Part shown: piece after piece, positions 1-11,835 of the stretch
Position numbering within the stretch: position 1 is the first letter of the stretch
How the letters are laid out: each line of letters begins with the position of its first letter
Position numbers and translations under genes: made by a program
From: Marsupella aquatica
Lineage: Eukaryota; Marchantiophyta
Assembly: GCA_973895155.1 (NCBI GenBank)
Contig: OZ316892.1
Location: 3,968,001 to 4,032,000, forward strand
Length of the DNA stretch: 64,000 bases
Reading direction: 5' to 3'
The notes under the pieces: generated by a model
What the model was told of the DNA's origin: nothing
Seen by the model: the letters and a program-made list of their open reading frames with translations, nothing else
The model's database searches: none

Positions 1-2085
1 GGAGCTCCCTAGCAACAATCTTACTCGTGCACTGGCCTGGCCGTCCCATGTATGTGTTGAGTGCTTCACCAAACTAGAGGGGAACTCCTCAGCAGCGAAT
101 ATGAGTTTCACCCCCAATGTTACACTCTCACCTTGGGACCTAATTACTAATTTCACCTTCACTTTTAGACAGAACCAGGGTGATGTCAGAGTTTACGGAA
201 AACTTTACTCCCTCCTAATTCTTTGGAATAAAAAATAATGTTGTTATGCCACCACCCTTGTCAAACTACCATTCAAATTAATCAAGCAAACTTACATTGC
301 TATGCAATGCACACTGGTCGCACAGCAAGTGCAATATATACTATCAATGGTCTGTTGCAAGTCAACGGATTCAAGACCATGCATGGCTGCTGTAGGGACA
401 CAAGTTTTGTCTTGCTGGAAATGCCATGGGTATTGTTTTAGTTTTGCCTTGGAAATCAAACTTTAACGAAAAAAAGATGACAACACCTGCCAACCAATCA
501 TGGGCCCACAAGATCACAAGTGTCAGACAATCACCACTGGACTTGGAGGGAGGTAACCCCACCCAAGAAACTAGTAACTAAGAATGGCTGAAAGCTAAAC
601 CTAAAATTTAACCAGGTAAACAGGGGCAAATCTGGTTAGTCATTTACTCTTAAGTTTAAAGTTACAACTTTAGTCATCGTTAAACTAATTGTAGTTGCAA
701 AGTTGGTAAGCTTAGTTGTGCTGCATCCTATATACACAAGCCGTGCTAACTTGCAAAGGACAAACTCAGGCTCATTGTTACGGAGTCATTTGAAAGATAC
801 TGAAACTTGTACTTGAAGACTTGGTATGGCAAATGTTTACAAAGTTTGTGCAATAATTGTGGGCAGAGACAATTGCAAGGCTCAAAGGTGGTACTTGGGG
901 AAGTCACCATGGTTCATCACTTACAGGTTATTGGATAGTGGTTCAGGTGGGGATACTCACGGGGAAATGCCTCTCAAATGACGTTGCCATTGACACCATA
1001 GCACAATGTGTCTATAAAGGTAAGAACTCTCCCAGGGTTGTTTGCATGGAATAGGCCCTCAGTTTGGCGGCCCTCAATTCTCCCAAAACTCCTAGGAAAA
1101 CTAGTGAGGGATGCACCTACTTATCACTGGCCAGGCACTTTGAACTGGGAATGTAAAGTGAACCAATTTGTTTTATTCAAGCTTCCAAAGTTGGGATCTC
1201 AAAGGCCACAAGGTTCTCAGCCTTTGCTCTTCAACCCAAATTCATCTGCCATGAATCTTCTCTTTAACTACCCTGAAGCCTGGCTATTGACTGGCTTCAG
1301 GGTGGCTTTCCAAGATGTTGGTGGCAGTTTCAACTTTTTTTTGGTCCCTAGGACTTGATGGGCCATTCACACAGTTGCACACTTTTATAAATGTTGGGCC
1401 CGGGTAGTTTCTTTCTGAGGTGTAAGTTGCCAATCTTACATGGAATGGAGTGGAACCCAAATTTTGCTACTTGGAGCACATTTTGTCCCAGATTTTATGC
1501 CATACTGAGGCCTAAAAGTGAGGTAGTCTAAAATGTGGGACAAAAATGATGGAGAACAAGAATGGACCAAGTCTCTCAGTCATTTGCATTAAAAGTGGAC
1601 TCACAAGTACTTCATGCCAGATATTCTCTTGTAACTAGAATCACTCTAGCCAAAGAATATGTGACTTTAAGGTGAAGTGGGTCCCCAATTTGTCTCTTTG
1701 AAAATTAGTCCAACACCACTTGTGGTTGAATTTAGCTTTACACAGTATTGGGGGCCATAAAAGGCTTCCAACAAGTCTTTCAGCCCAAGTACATTATCTT
1801 TAGTATCTCAAGGGCCCTCCAGCTTGCTATGGTGAAAAAGGTCCACAAGTGCCCCTATAGTCTTGTAAAGCGAGACTAAGGCATGAAATCCTGTGTATAC
1901 AATGATGTCAGACATTCAATTTTTTGTCTCAAACCTGAGGGCTGCCTACATGGACGACACTGGCAAGACGACTCTAACCAGTAGAGAGGAGCACACAACA
2001 CCTCTCTAACAACCACTGTAATTAGAGTACTTATGGCAATTACACCTCCTAAATTCCAAACACACCTCCTGCGACTGTAATTTTG
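1..2085. other. Spacer with no recognisable gene
   Basis: Only short open frames occur and none resembles a known family or forms a phase-consistent exon chain. A palindromic stretch near 1270-1307 (GAAGCCTGGC...GGCTTC) may be the end of a decayed repeat. Composition is AT-leaning like the other spacers in the window. Confidence 0.5.
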
Positions 2086-2712
2086 TCAAATGGCAGGAGT
2101 ACGTTTGTAAATGTCGCTAATACTAGCTTCAATCTGGGCCAAAAGAAAACCACACAAGAGGAAGGACAGCAGCGGAGCACAGAGCACACCTCTAAGAACT
2201 ACTGTAGTCAGGGTATTCGTGTGAATTTCATTTTTGTAAATCTCAAACATAAGGGCATCTCCAGTATGTAGTTTTGGCAATCATAGGAGTAGTCTTGGAA
2301 ATTGTCCCTAACACTAGCTTCAGTCGAAAGAGAAGCACACTAGCGGAAGGACAGAGAGCAAAGCTCTAACAACTACTGTAGTCAGTAGTTGTAGCTTCAA
2401 TCTGGGCACACTGTAGTGCTAGTAAATGGGAGGAGTATTTTGGTAATTGTGCCTGATATTATCTTCAGAATGGACAGAAAGAAAAGCACACGAGCGGAAG
2501 GAGATGGGGAGCAGACAGCACACCGCCAAGAAGTACTGTAGTAGTATTTTTGTAAATTTCAAACTTTAGAGCATTTAGGTACTTTTGGTCAATCATAGGA
2601 GTAATTTTAGAATTGTCCCTCATACTAGCTTCAATCTGGGGTGAAAGAAAAACACACGAGTGGAAGGACAAAACAAGAGCTCAGAGCACACCTGGAACAA
2701 CTACTGTACTGT
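2086..2712. repeat. Degenerate tandem array, about four units of 150-190 bp
   Basis: Units restart near 2092, 2286, 2430 and 2596. Shared landmarks are 'ataggagta', 'actagcttcaatctggg', 'gaaagaaaagcacac', 'cgagcggaagga' and 'aactactgtagt'. Copies diverge by substitutions and small indels, so the array is old. A detached piece of the same unit (gggcagaaag...cgagcggaaggacag) lies at about 3820-3856, next to the leader of the BYPASS1-like gene. Short open frames inside are by-products of the repeat. Confidence 0.75.
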
Positions 2713-3119
2713 CCTCCGGTATTTTTGAAAATATATTTTTTGTAAATCTTTATATATATTTTTGGAAATATATTTTTTGTAAAATAAACACCCTAAAAGT
2801 TAAGTAAATAAAGTTTTGTTTATGAATTTGTTTATCTCTAACTTAATGGAATATTCTTCCAAAATTTGATTTAAAAAACTCTATGATTCTTATAATTTTC
2901 AAAATTAGATTAAAATAATCCTAATTTTCTTTAATAAAATTTTAAAAATATTTTACTAAACTCAATAAAAAACCCTATATTTATTTGCACGTGATGAATA
3001 GGAAGAAAAGAAGTGAAAACCCCGAGACTCTATACCAAGACCAAACTAAAATGAGATGGACTTCTAACAGGGATGATGATTCAAGGAGAGGAGTCCCTGG
3101 AAGTCATTCATGACTTTTG
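2713..3119. other. AT-rich spacer
   Basis: A strongly AT-rich segment with near-duplicate stretches around 2727-2780 (tttttggaaatatattttttg). I see no coding signal. Confidence 0.5.
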
Positions 3120-3560
3120 GACCTTGTGCTGCCCATCCTAGTCCACCTACTAGTCCACCTACTGCCCAATAAAACCTGAAAGTGTAGTCTCTAAGTGTCA
3201 CTAGAGTTGTTTGAACCCAGGACTCATTTCTCCCCACTTGAGCAATCTACCATTACACCAGAGTCTCTTGGTCAAAAGAGCCCTCCCATGTTTGCTATCT
3301 TTGCGCAAGGTTTGGCAGCAGTCGCGGGCAGTGGGTATAGAAAGTTATAAATGACTCTCCAGGGACTGGTAACCCTGAATCAAAGAGAAGCCAAGCCAGA
3401 GCACTCTACCATTTACACCATAGTCTGCTGGTCAAACGAGCCCTCCCATGTTTGGTATCTTTGCACGGGTTTGGGCAGCATTAGCGGACAATGGGTATGG
3501 AAAGTTATAAATGACTCTCCAGGGACCGTAGCCAGAATCAAAGATAAGCCAAGCCGGAAA
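3120..3560 (-). repeat. Two tandem copies of a tRNA-like (SINE-type) repeat
   Basis: Two copies of about 150 bp, near 3236-3385 and 3398-3556, share 'gagccctcccatgtttg', 'tatctttgc', 'gggtat(a/g)gaaagttataa' and 'atgactctccaggga'. On the minus strand the first copy shows TGGTGTAATGGT (plus 3249-3260), close to a pol III A box. About 30 nt downstream is GGGTTCAAACAA (plus 3207-3218), a partial B box. The second copy keeps the A-box part (TGGTGTAAATGGT). This spacing suggests a tRNA-derived SINE head. No flanking target duplication was found. Confidence 0.45.
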
Positions 3561-5615
3561 TATCATAAAATTCTTTTTTTGCATGTTTTTTTGTAAATTT
3601 CATTTCTAATTAATTGGGCTAGTTGTCTTGAAACCACCACTGGCCACATAAAAAGAGAGGAGTGTCCAAAATTTCTCCCGTTTTCCCATTTACTCTCCTC
3701 TACTGTGACGTTTTGCTCCTCAATTTGAGGAAAAGTTACTAAAATGGTGGAATATGTGGAACAATGTTTTTGTCATAGCTAGTGGCTCTTTAATACATAT
3801 TAGGTTCAGAGTTCAGAGCGGGGCAGAAAGAAAAAGCACACGAGCGGAAGGACAGAAGATCTCACTGTTCATCAGTGATTGGAGAGCGTCTCGAAGCGCA
3901 GGCAGCAGAAGGTGGAATTGGTCGACGGGATCGGATGCGCTGGAGAAGATCGTCGTTTTCGCTTCCGGCCATGGACTGTAGTCGTTGTTGTTGCTGTTGG
4001 TGACGTGCTGCTGGCAGTGGTCGTGGCGTGGAAGCTTGTACCAACAGTAGCCAGATCACATCCGGGAGAAGGAGCAGAAGGAGCAGAAGAAGAAGAAGAA
4101 GAAGAGATCGACCTTTTCGCCGCTTTCTCGTTCGCTTTGCGCGGCGTTGTCTAAGCATCGCAAAGGTAGTTTTGTTCTCGACATCGTTCTTGCCATCATT
4201 CTTCCTTGCCCTTCGCCTTTGCCGCTGCGTTCGTTCCGTTTTGTTTCGTTCCGTTCCGTTCCATTTGGTCCCGTTACATTCGAGAGGAGAGGAGAGGAGA
4301 GGAGAGGAGACGGGGGAAGGAGTTGATTGATCAATCATCTATTCTTGAAATGTCGCGTGATCGATAGGAGGAGTCGCCTTTCGAGAGTTTGGAGGCAAAC
4401 GAACGGAAGAATGAACGAACGGCTTTTGGCGCGGCGAGGGAATTGTCTTCGAACGGAGACTCGGGGTTCTGCACTGTAGGAGGAACGATTGTGGAGGATC
4501 ATCATCATCGTTGTCGTCACCAGCATCATCGCAATCATAATTTTTAAGAGTATCATTATTGCAGTTCTACTGTGCTCTCCGGTTGCGGGCGGGTGGCGAT
4601 TTCTGAATTGTGACCATTCATTGTTTTCTATCGTGAAACGGGTAGGGAGTCATCAACATGGGGCTGGACCGCAGATAGCGACGAGTGTGGCAGTTGAGCG
4701 GACGAGGAGCTATTACTGCCTCTAGCGCGTTGAAGGTGTGAGGTCTTCTTTCTCAAAACTGTGACTGTTGTTAGAACCTCAGTGCACAGCGACGGACGGG
4801 CGGACTCTGGACTTGAGCGAGCGAGCGAGCCGGCTCATACATAGAGAGAGGGAGAGCTGCAAGAGTGGCGGACGCAGCAATAGAAGCGAGATCTAGTAGG
4901 GCTAGCGGCGAGAATCTGCTGCACGACGAGGAGGAAGAGGGCGTCCGATGCTATTTTGCGAGCAATTACTGCATGCGATTCTCACTTCTTGTTTACTGAC
5001 GATGGGGGATTGAGGAACTGACCTCGTCCATAACCATAGGAGAAGGGACGCTGTGAGCTACCGCTACATGATCTTCGGCTTCGCAGGCTGTGGTAGCGTT
5101 TACGGAAATATTCAGAGTGTTGTGGGACATAGAGGCGACAAGATAGGGCTGGGGCTCGCTCCTGGCATGTTCTTGTAGTGGAAACTTGGGTTTTGCTAGG
5201 ATTGGCTCCGCTTGGCTTGCAAAAGCTTCGAATGCATTGGATGTGTCGAAAGCACGGTCCGGGGATTGTGCACTGAGGTTGGCGATGGACTTGGATTGCG
5301 GGGCTATGACTATGGGAGTGAAGGAGTACTCTGAAATAGCGCGGAGGATTGGCATGGTGACATCTGACGACATCTCCATAGTGTGTACGTTTTGGTCGCG
5401 TAGATGGTGAGAAAAGACAGCGTAGGAAAATAAACAGGGCAGCTTAGGGAACGGACGAAGGCGGGACAGTGAAAAACGCTAGGTGGCTGGGAGGAGGACG
5501 CTGAAGAGTCTCAGATAGCATAACATGATGGGCTCACTCTTCTTCTAGGTTCGCGTTCTCGTTGTAATCAAACAGCTCGATTTGGGCAGGGGAGGGGTTT
5601 TACTATCGCTCCTCG
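3561..5615 (+). promoter_or_regulatory. Upstream region and probable long leader of the BYPASS1-like gene
   Basis: A GC-richer stretch with simple repeats: GAA/GCAGAAG around 4070-4107, GTTCC around 4228-4265, and a run of GGAGA at 4281-4310. From about 3860 on it looks like transcribed leader, with upstream ATGs and short open frames and one or more possible leader introns. A 128-codon minus-strand open frame at 4993-5379 resembles no family. No transcription start can be fixed from sequence. Confidence 0.4.
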
Positions 5616-6650
5616 ATGATGGTGCAGCTATACCCTCTCCGGCACCACGTTCTGCTCTCGGGTGTCGGCGGGAAACTCCCACATCACTGCAATGACGACC
5701 TCGCCAATTATTACGCATCTCTTGCGACAGGGCTGGAAACTTTGGAGCGAGCGGCTGCCGCAGATTTCATGTCGTTCGAATTCATTTCGTCTGGGATCGA
5801 TCTCTTGAGGTCAGCTCACTCTGGAGCACTACTCTTGATTGAGACGCTGCGTCTGCCGGTGTCTACAAACGGTGAGGAGTGGCTAAATGAGTACATGGAT
5901 GAAACAGTGAAGCTTCTGGACGTTTGCAACGTCTTGAAGTCTGCTGTGTCAGGATTGGAGCAGTATCAGAATTTGGTGGACTTTGCGATCAGAGCCCTGG
6001 ATATTCCCGGCAATGTGAGGTATCAGGTGCACCGTGGACTCCATACCCTGAACGCCTGCAAACAGGAGATGCTGCAAATTGAGACCGAGCATAGGATTTT
6101 GATGGAGACGAAAATTGAAGCGGCAGGGAAACTTACGGTGAATCTCGGCGATAAACACGTGGAGAATAAGTTTGTCAAGTGGAACGGATTTTGGGGTGTT
6201 CTCTTTGCTCTGAAGAACATGAGTTCATACATTTGTCGACTACTTCTCTGCGGCATTGTGTATATTGGCCCGATTCCAGCTCTGAACGCTGATCTGGTGT
6301 CTGTGAAATCTCTATGGTCGGGTTTCCTTGTGCGCTTGCACCAGAGCGTCACTGAGGAAATTGGAAAGACCAAGAATGTGAGAAAATGCCCTATAATGTT
6401 CTCGAGTGAGGTGGAGCTTCTGGAGGAAGCGTTGGCGGACCTGCGAACTCAGCTACAGCCTGTCATGAGGGGCGCAGGTTTTAGGAACGATGATGGTGAG
6501 AAATTCAGGCAGACAATACAGAGCTTGAAGAAGGGATCCCAAAAGCTGCAAACTGGAGTGGAGACCGTAGATTGGCACGTCAACGATCTCTTCGATGACA
6601 TTGTGGAAGGGCGTAACAAGCTGTTGAACCTATTCAGTGCGTCTCGGTGA
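5616..6650 (+). CDS. BYPASS1-like protein (BPS1/DUF793 family)
   Basis: A single-exon protein of 344 aa, close to the usual length of plant BPS1 proteins (about 350 aa). In Arabidopsis, BYPASS1 restrains production of a root-derived mobile signal that arrests shoot growth; the biochemical activity is unknown. The recognisable part is the N-terminal half: an FxSSGIDLLRSAHSGA helix (about residues 54-70), then a YMDETVKLLDVCNVL segment (about 91-105), which matches the family hallmark of an acidic/hydrophobic run ending in LDVCN. A hydrophobic stretch near residues 195-225 (LFALKNMSSYICRLLLCGIVYI) sits where family members have a conserved helix. The rest is predicted helical (LEEALADLRTQL). 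The start is a tandem ATGATG and the frame stays open to a TGA. The family call is good; the exact subfamily is not established. Confidence 0.8.
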   Translation: MMVQLYPLRHHVLLSGVGGKLPHHCNDDLANYYASLATGLETLERAAAADFMSFEFISSGIDLLRSAHSGALLLIETLRLPVSTNGEEWLNEYMDETVKLLDVCNVLKSAVSGLEQYQNLVDFAIRALDIPGNVRYQVHRGLHTLNACKQEMLQIETEHRILMETKIEAAGKLTVNLGDKHVENKFVKWNGFWGVLFALKNMSSYICRLLLCGIVYIGPIPALNADLVSVKSLWSGFLVRLHQSVTEEIGKTKNVRKCPIMFSSEVELLEEALADLRTQLQPVMRGAGFRNDDGEKFRQTIQSLKKGSQKLQTGVETVDWHVNDLFDDIVEGRNKLLNLFSASR

Positions 6651-9000
6651 TCACACATCTTGGAGTTTTCGCAGTTGGATATGGATATTGTATCTTATGA
6701 GGGGATTTTCTTTGAGGAAGCTCCCATATACCTAATTCTGCCCTTGTTCATACGAAGATGTTGGGTACTGGGCAATCAGAGTATGAACTTCAAGAACGGG
6801 TTACATGAATCATCGGCAAATCCTTATTAAGAGGTGCGAAAGTTTTGCTAGACTTGTTCAGGTGAAAGAGGAGTGGGCTAGGCTTAAGGAGTGCAAAAAA
6901 ATTTCATCGACAGATTTTTTGGACTAACGCGTCTTCTTCTGAGATGGAGGGTGGACCCTAAAGCTGAAGCTCACGGTGACGGCAGTTGTTCATGGCTTAG
7001 ATTAATATGCAAGCGTTTCGATAGTGAATGTACGAGACCCAATCTCTGCAATTTGCAGGGCGTGCACTGTGGATGCTCTTGGACGTATTTTGCCAAATGC
7101 AAATGAGAATGGCAGACTGAGGACGGTTGTGGCATGGATCGCCATCGTTGCACATCGCGTCTTTGACTGTCAGTCACCCTAGTTCCACTACATGTGTGAT
7201 ATTTTATAGCTTGGCGCTCTTCTATACAAGTAAGGGCCCCTTATGGTGTTACACCGAATGGAAGCTGCTGTCTTTTCCTTCACAAGATCACTTTTCGTCT
7301 TCTGTGACCCGAACTCTAACGGATCGCAGAACCGTGACACGAAGGCAACTTTTGCAGATTGCACTTCCTATCGGCCCAAGGAGTATGTACTGTTCTTGTG
7401 ACTGGCACCTGAAGCACTTTGGCCGGGACGTTCAGTGACGATCTCAAACGGCGCGGAATGAACTTCTTGTTCCTGTTGAATCACTAGTAATCTGCGCATT
7501 ATCCCATCTCTCATGGTGAGGTTCCTGTGCCACTCTTGTAGAAGGGTGGTGTTAGCTGGTCCTTGAGAGGGCATAACCTAGCGTACTCATGGCAGACTTT
7601 TGATCTGAGGCTGGCTCTGGGTGTGTGTTTTTGAGTCTGCCATATTCATTTATTCCGGACAACGGCTAGACTGTCAAGACTATGTGTTTGCCTCTAGTAC
7701 AGTAATCACAAGAAGGCCAAACTGAGGCTTGAAAGAAAATGGGTCCTACGGATTATAGTTGAATGCTCACAAGTTCATGCCGCTATGTGACCTATAGAGA
7801 CATGCTTAGTTTTGTCAGCGTAACTGGACTTATTCGTGACATTGGAAGACCGAGGTATCCGATCTAAGGTAGCATTTGACCTTGCTTCTGATAATGTTGT
7901 GGACGCGGACAAAACTGGAAAGTGTACATATGGGCCTCCAGAATTACAGCATAGTCCAGAATTGGTGTGGGGAATTGAACTAGGGTGTCAGGAACTTTTG
8001 CATGGTATCCAATGGAATACCAGTTCTCTCATTCATATGAGAGGAAGTTTGTTTCCTTAATGTCGTGGTTCGGATCACTTGAGACTGATTTATGCTTGAT
8101 ACACTGAGGGAAGAAATATTTGTCTGGTGTTCAAAAATTCATATGACCTCATGTCAGTACCGAGATGAGATTAAGATGTCTGATTCCTGGATCATATGAA
8201 TGTTACGAGTTACTGATGAGACTAGTACTAGGTGTTTACAAATGGCGAAAACTGGATCCGCGATGCAAGTTAAGAATTGCTACGCAACTGACAAGAAAGT
8301 AATGCATGTTCATGATGATCTATTTCAACTAAAGCAGAAGGAACGTCTCTCATAAAACACACTGATCGTGAAAATGCAATATGACCAGACTACCGGAGGG
8401 GTAACACCATAGTTCTATAATAGAACCTTGTCACCAGCTTTCATAGTCAATAGAACTCGATTGATTGGCATGCAGCGCTTGAGAATGAGAGGGCATTAGA
8501 AATGTAGACAGAAGATTCCTGGCAGTTATTTGAGTGGATAATGAGTAAAATTCAGGGAAGAGAACCCCCAAAACTGCATCACGAGTATAGACTATATTTT
8601 CAACTGTTGTCTCACAAGCGCACGGCAGAGATGGGAAATCCGCCGTTGTCCCTCCACATCTCAATATGTCTTCTCAGCAACAAACTTCGCTTTTTCCCAA
8701 GAAGGACGAGTACTGTGCAAGATCAGCAATTACTATTGTACAGTCTTTCCAAGTACTCATATCAGCGGAACAATTGTTTACCCGTAACAATGATATGAGG
8801 TAAACTCAAGGCCGAGACAAGAAGCCCTACAATTTAATCGAAGACCTACAGTAGCTTTGGGTCCTCCATCCGGCATGTGGAGGTGGTCACACTGTTTGCA
8901 TATTGCCTTCAAAGGATGAGCATTTTGACTGCTCGCTGGCTTTAAGAAAGTTGGTGCCACGGAGGTGGTGTCAGGTCCTTGTAGTGTAAACAATAAAAAA
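6651..9000. other. 3' flank of the BYPASS1-like gene and spacer
   Basis: Probably begins with the 3' UTR. Several short open frames occur on both strands, but none shows family resemblance or a consistent exon chain. Confidence 0.4.
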
Positions 9001-10270
9001 ACTTACTCACACTAGCAATTTGTTTTGTTCACATGACCCCTATTTTTCTATATCCACTTGCATCGCCAACAAAAGGTAACATCCATTTGTGGGACTCCTT
9101 TTTTGGCTAGAACTCGCTAGCCATCTGGAGTCTTAAAAAAACACCAAAAATATAAAAGGCAACCAAAATCAAAAGAAAATACAACCACAAGTGACTCACT
9201 AACAACACTTCACTCTCTTCACTCTCAAAATTCCAGTTTGCTTGCATTATACAATACCTCACCTACATGTCCATAGAAATAATATTCATGTATTTGATTG
9301 CTCAATCTCTTCAGAGCCGTCCAAAAACTTAGTACATGTGAACCTAAATTTTAATTTAATTCCGCGAATATGCCATTGAAACCTTAGAACTTGATGTCTT
9401 GGGTCCAAGGGCCTTGTACGCTGGGCTAAGCGTCACATGGCTGGTACTCAGCTTCACAGCCTTACGCCCTGTAGAATCGCGATGGCTCATGGCTTGCTGA
9501 AGGAGCTCATCAACGTTTTTATTCTTGATGTCCGCCACTCTTTCATTCTTATTTGCTGCACAGAGTGTATCATTGTCACAATTCTTCACATCCACCACCA
9601 TCCCTACCTACTTGTCGATACCTCACACGACACCGGTGTCTACCCTACTTAATAATGAAGAGAACTCTTCACGGAATCCGGAGGCAGATGTAGGTCGGAA
9701 TACTTGCCCTATCCAGAAAAGATTGAAATTAACAAGGCAGTGATCACTGAATTCCACAAGCTATCTCATCTGCTGAACCGATGACTTAAAAAAATCTCCT
9801 TTCAAATGCGGATGATGGCCTCAGAGGAGCTCCACACGGAGGGTTGCCGCTTTAGGACTTCGGCAACGAAACGTCCACATACTTCTGCAGATGGCGACCC
9901 AGATTTAGGGCTTATATTCCATCGTCGAGACAAGAGAGAGATGACTAAACTAATCTTCCATCGTAAGCCTTACCCACATTCAGAGAGAAAATTCCCCCGG
10001 AGAGTATTGAATTCCAGGCCCCCAAGGAGAAGAAGAAATGAGTTCTCACCCTCGAAACCTAGAGAAGTGAGGTTATGGAAGTAAGCTATCAATCACGGGT
10101 CCCAGCAAAAACTTGTAAGAAAGTGGAGCCATTTGGCAAAGCCTGGCATTACCAGGATAACTTCTCTACATACCTGAGTTATATGGGACCTCCCATAAAA
10201 ATTGTGTGAGTCTATCTTGCTACTTAATAAACAAAAATTGTTAAATCTAGGTTAAGTTAATGTACTCCAT
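9001..10270. other. Spacer with possible remnant coding pieces
   Basis: A minus-strand frame of about 80 codons (9356-9601) has protein-like composition, as do two plus-strand stretches, about 9690-9780 (reading SEYLPYPEKIEINKAV) and 9806-10084 (Arg-rich, ATG start). None is recognised and they do not join into one reading frame. They may be debris of an old gene or chance open frames. Confidence 0.2.
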
Positions 10271-10275
10271 ACACA

Positions 10276-10376
10276 CAAAACATGAACCAATACACTAATA
10301 TTTATAATCTACAAAGCAAAACATCACAAAACATGAACCAATACACTAATATTTATAATTTACAAAGCAAGTTATT
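10276..10376. repeat. Direct tandem duplication, about 50-bp unit
   Basis: The unit containing 'acatgaaccaatacactaat' and 'atttataat(c/t)tacaaagca' occurs twice in succession with one internal substitution and a short linker (catcacaaa). Near-identity implies a recent local duplication. Confidence 0.85.
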
Positions 10377-11251
10377 TGAATTACATGTGTCTTGATTTAT
10401 GTTCTGGTTGTATAGGTGACGTAGATTTAACTCGCGGTTAAAGAAAACCGGCAAGCTCACCACTTCACCAATCGCACTTCAGGTGAAAATCCAGAAAACC
10501 ATAAATTCATGAAGGGCATTACAAATATAATATTGTCCTGTTTATAAGGGCATTGTGGGCTATAATGGTCCCCCAAAAACAAGGCTTCAGCTCCAGTATT
10601 ATATTAAATTTTCATAATACCCTCATTCAAAGCTGGACTGTGAATTTTTCTCCATGAAAGATACAAAGAGAAAAATAAAGAAGAGCACTGTGTCATATAA
10701 TGAGTTCAAGTTTTGAGGGGCTACTATTGTTAGTAATGGCATTGCTAACAAAACCTTAATACACTTAGAGGCCTTCAATCTTGATTGGGCATCCATCTCC
10801 AAAATGCCCTAAGAAAATCACTAAGGGCACTAACAAGCTGTATAAATAGTACACTTGGGGTATCCCAGTCTCATCCCCAAAAACTCCAAAAGTAACCTAT
10901 GGAAGTTTCTGGATAAGGCATAATGATCATTCGAATGATTTGGAGAAGGGCATTAATTAATAGGATTTGGGACTCGCAACCATTTGGCTCCGCAGAATCG
11001 GTATAGCTTGAAGATATGGCGGCACTGTGAGTACCTATCTCTCTGAATCTGATCCGCTAGCTCTCGTTTCTTTTCGTTGGTCCACTCTTGATCGACTGAT
11101 TTCCGAAGAATTCTCGTCCGTCTTCTGTTGAGCTACTTCTCTCTTTCTTGTGTCTCTTCTCTCGCTGTCTCTCTATTTCGCCTTCTGGCCGTCGAAGTCT
11201 TCGATTCAATCCATCAATCGACTTCGAAGTGTCCTAAAAGCTGCTGAGCGA

Positions 11252-11293
<42 letters not shown>

Positions 11294-11835
11294 GGTGTAT
11301 TTCTCGTCTCTCTCTTCATTGCGCGTTTTTGGGGATCCTGGACTTCGAAATCGATCAAGCTAGTCTCCGTTGGAGCTCGACATTTCGTTCTTTTGCTCAC
11401 TTGCTGGCTTCGTTTGATTGTCTCGGTACTCAGCCTCGTACGTGACCTAATTTCACGAACCTTACTTTTCTAGTCTCGGTGCGCGGAAAACAATTGCTTG
11501 TTATCTGCAACCCGCGATTGTGGTTCGTGTCTTACCCGGAAATCCTATCGTATTTCCGCTTCGTACTGTCTCTCGTTGAGGACGAGGGCTAGCCGACGTG
11601 AATCCCTGTCGTAGGTGAGGAGCGAGGAACGGGATTCTCAGATTTTCGGAGGAATCACTTCACCTGCGGAGGATGACTATCGACGAACTCGGCTAGAGCT
11701 CGTTTTTACTTTCCACTTGTCTGAGCAGTGTATCGCTCCGAATTCAATGTCAGGTGGGTCTTGATCTGATTTCTCGTTCTTCTTGCGGAGAAACTGTTGA
11801 AGAGTTCGATTTGTGCTGTCGATCCGTCGGGCGGG
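10377..11835 (+). promoter_or_regulatory. Upstream region and long leader of the mTERF6-like gene
   Basis: A TATAAATA stretch at 10841-10848 could be a core promoter element. From about 11000 the sequence becomes pyrimidine-rich, as in plant 5' leaders. A leader intron is possible. No coding exon was recognised upstream of the ATG at 11836. Confidence 0.35.
11254..11292. repeat. (CT)n microsatellite
   Basis: An uninterrupted CT dinucleotide run of about 19 units in the presumed 5' leader of the mTERF6-like gene. Such runs are length-polymorphic, and in plants they often lie near transcription starts. Confidence 0.95.

Noticed and set aside
3862-4338. Arg- and Leu-rich open frames on both strands
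   Set aside because: They are translations of GAA and GGAGA simple repeats.
4993-5379. 128-codon minus-strand open frame in the BYPASS1-like leader
   Set aside because: No family resemblance, and it lies opposite a probable transcribed leader; read as chance.
11797-11835. Extension of the mTERF6-like protein to a TTG start
   Set aside because: Nuclear plant genes start at ATG; the ATG at 11836 gives the normal family N-terminus.
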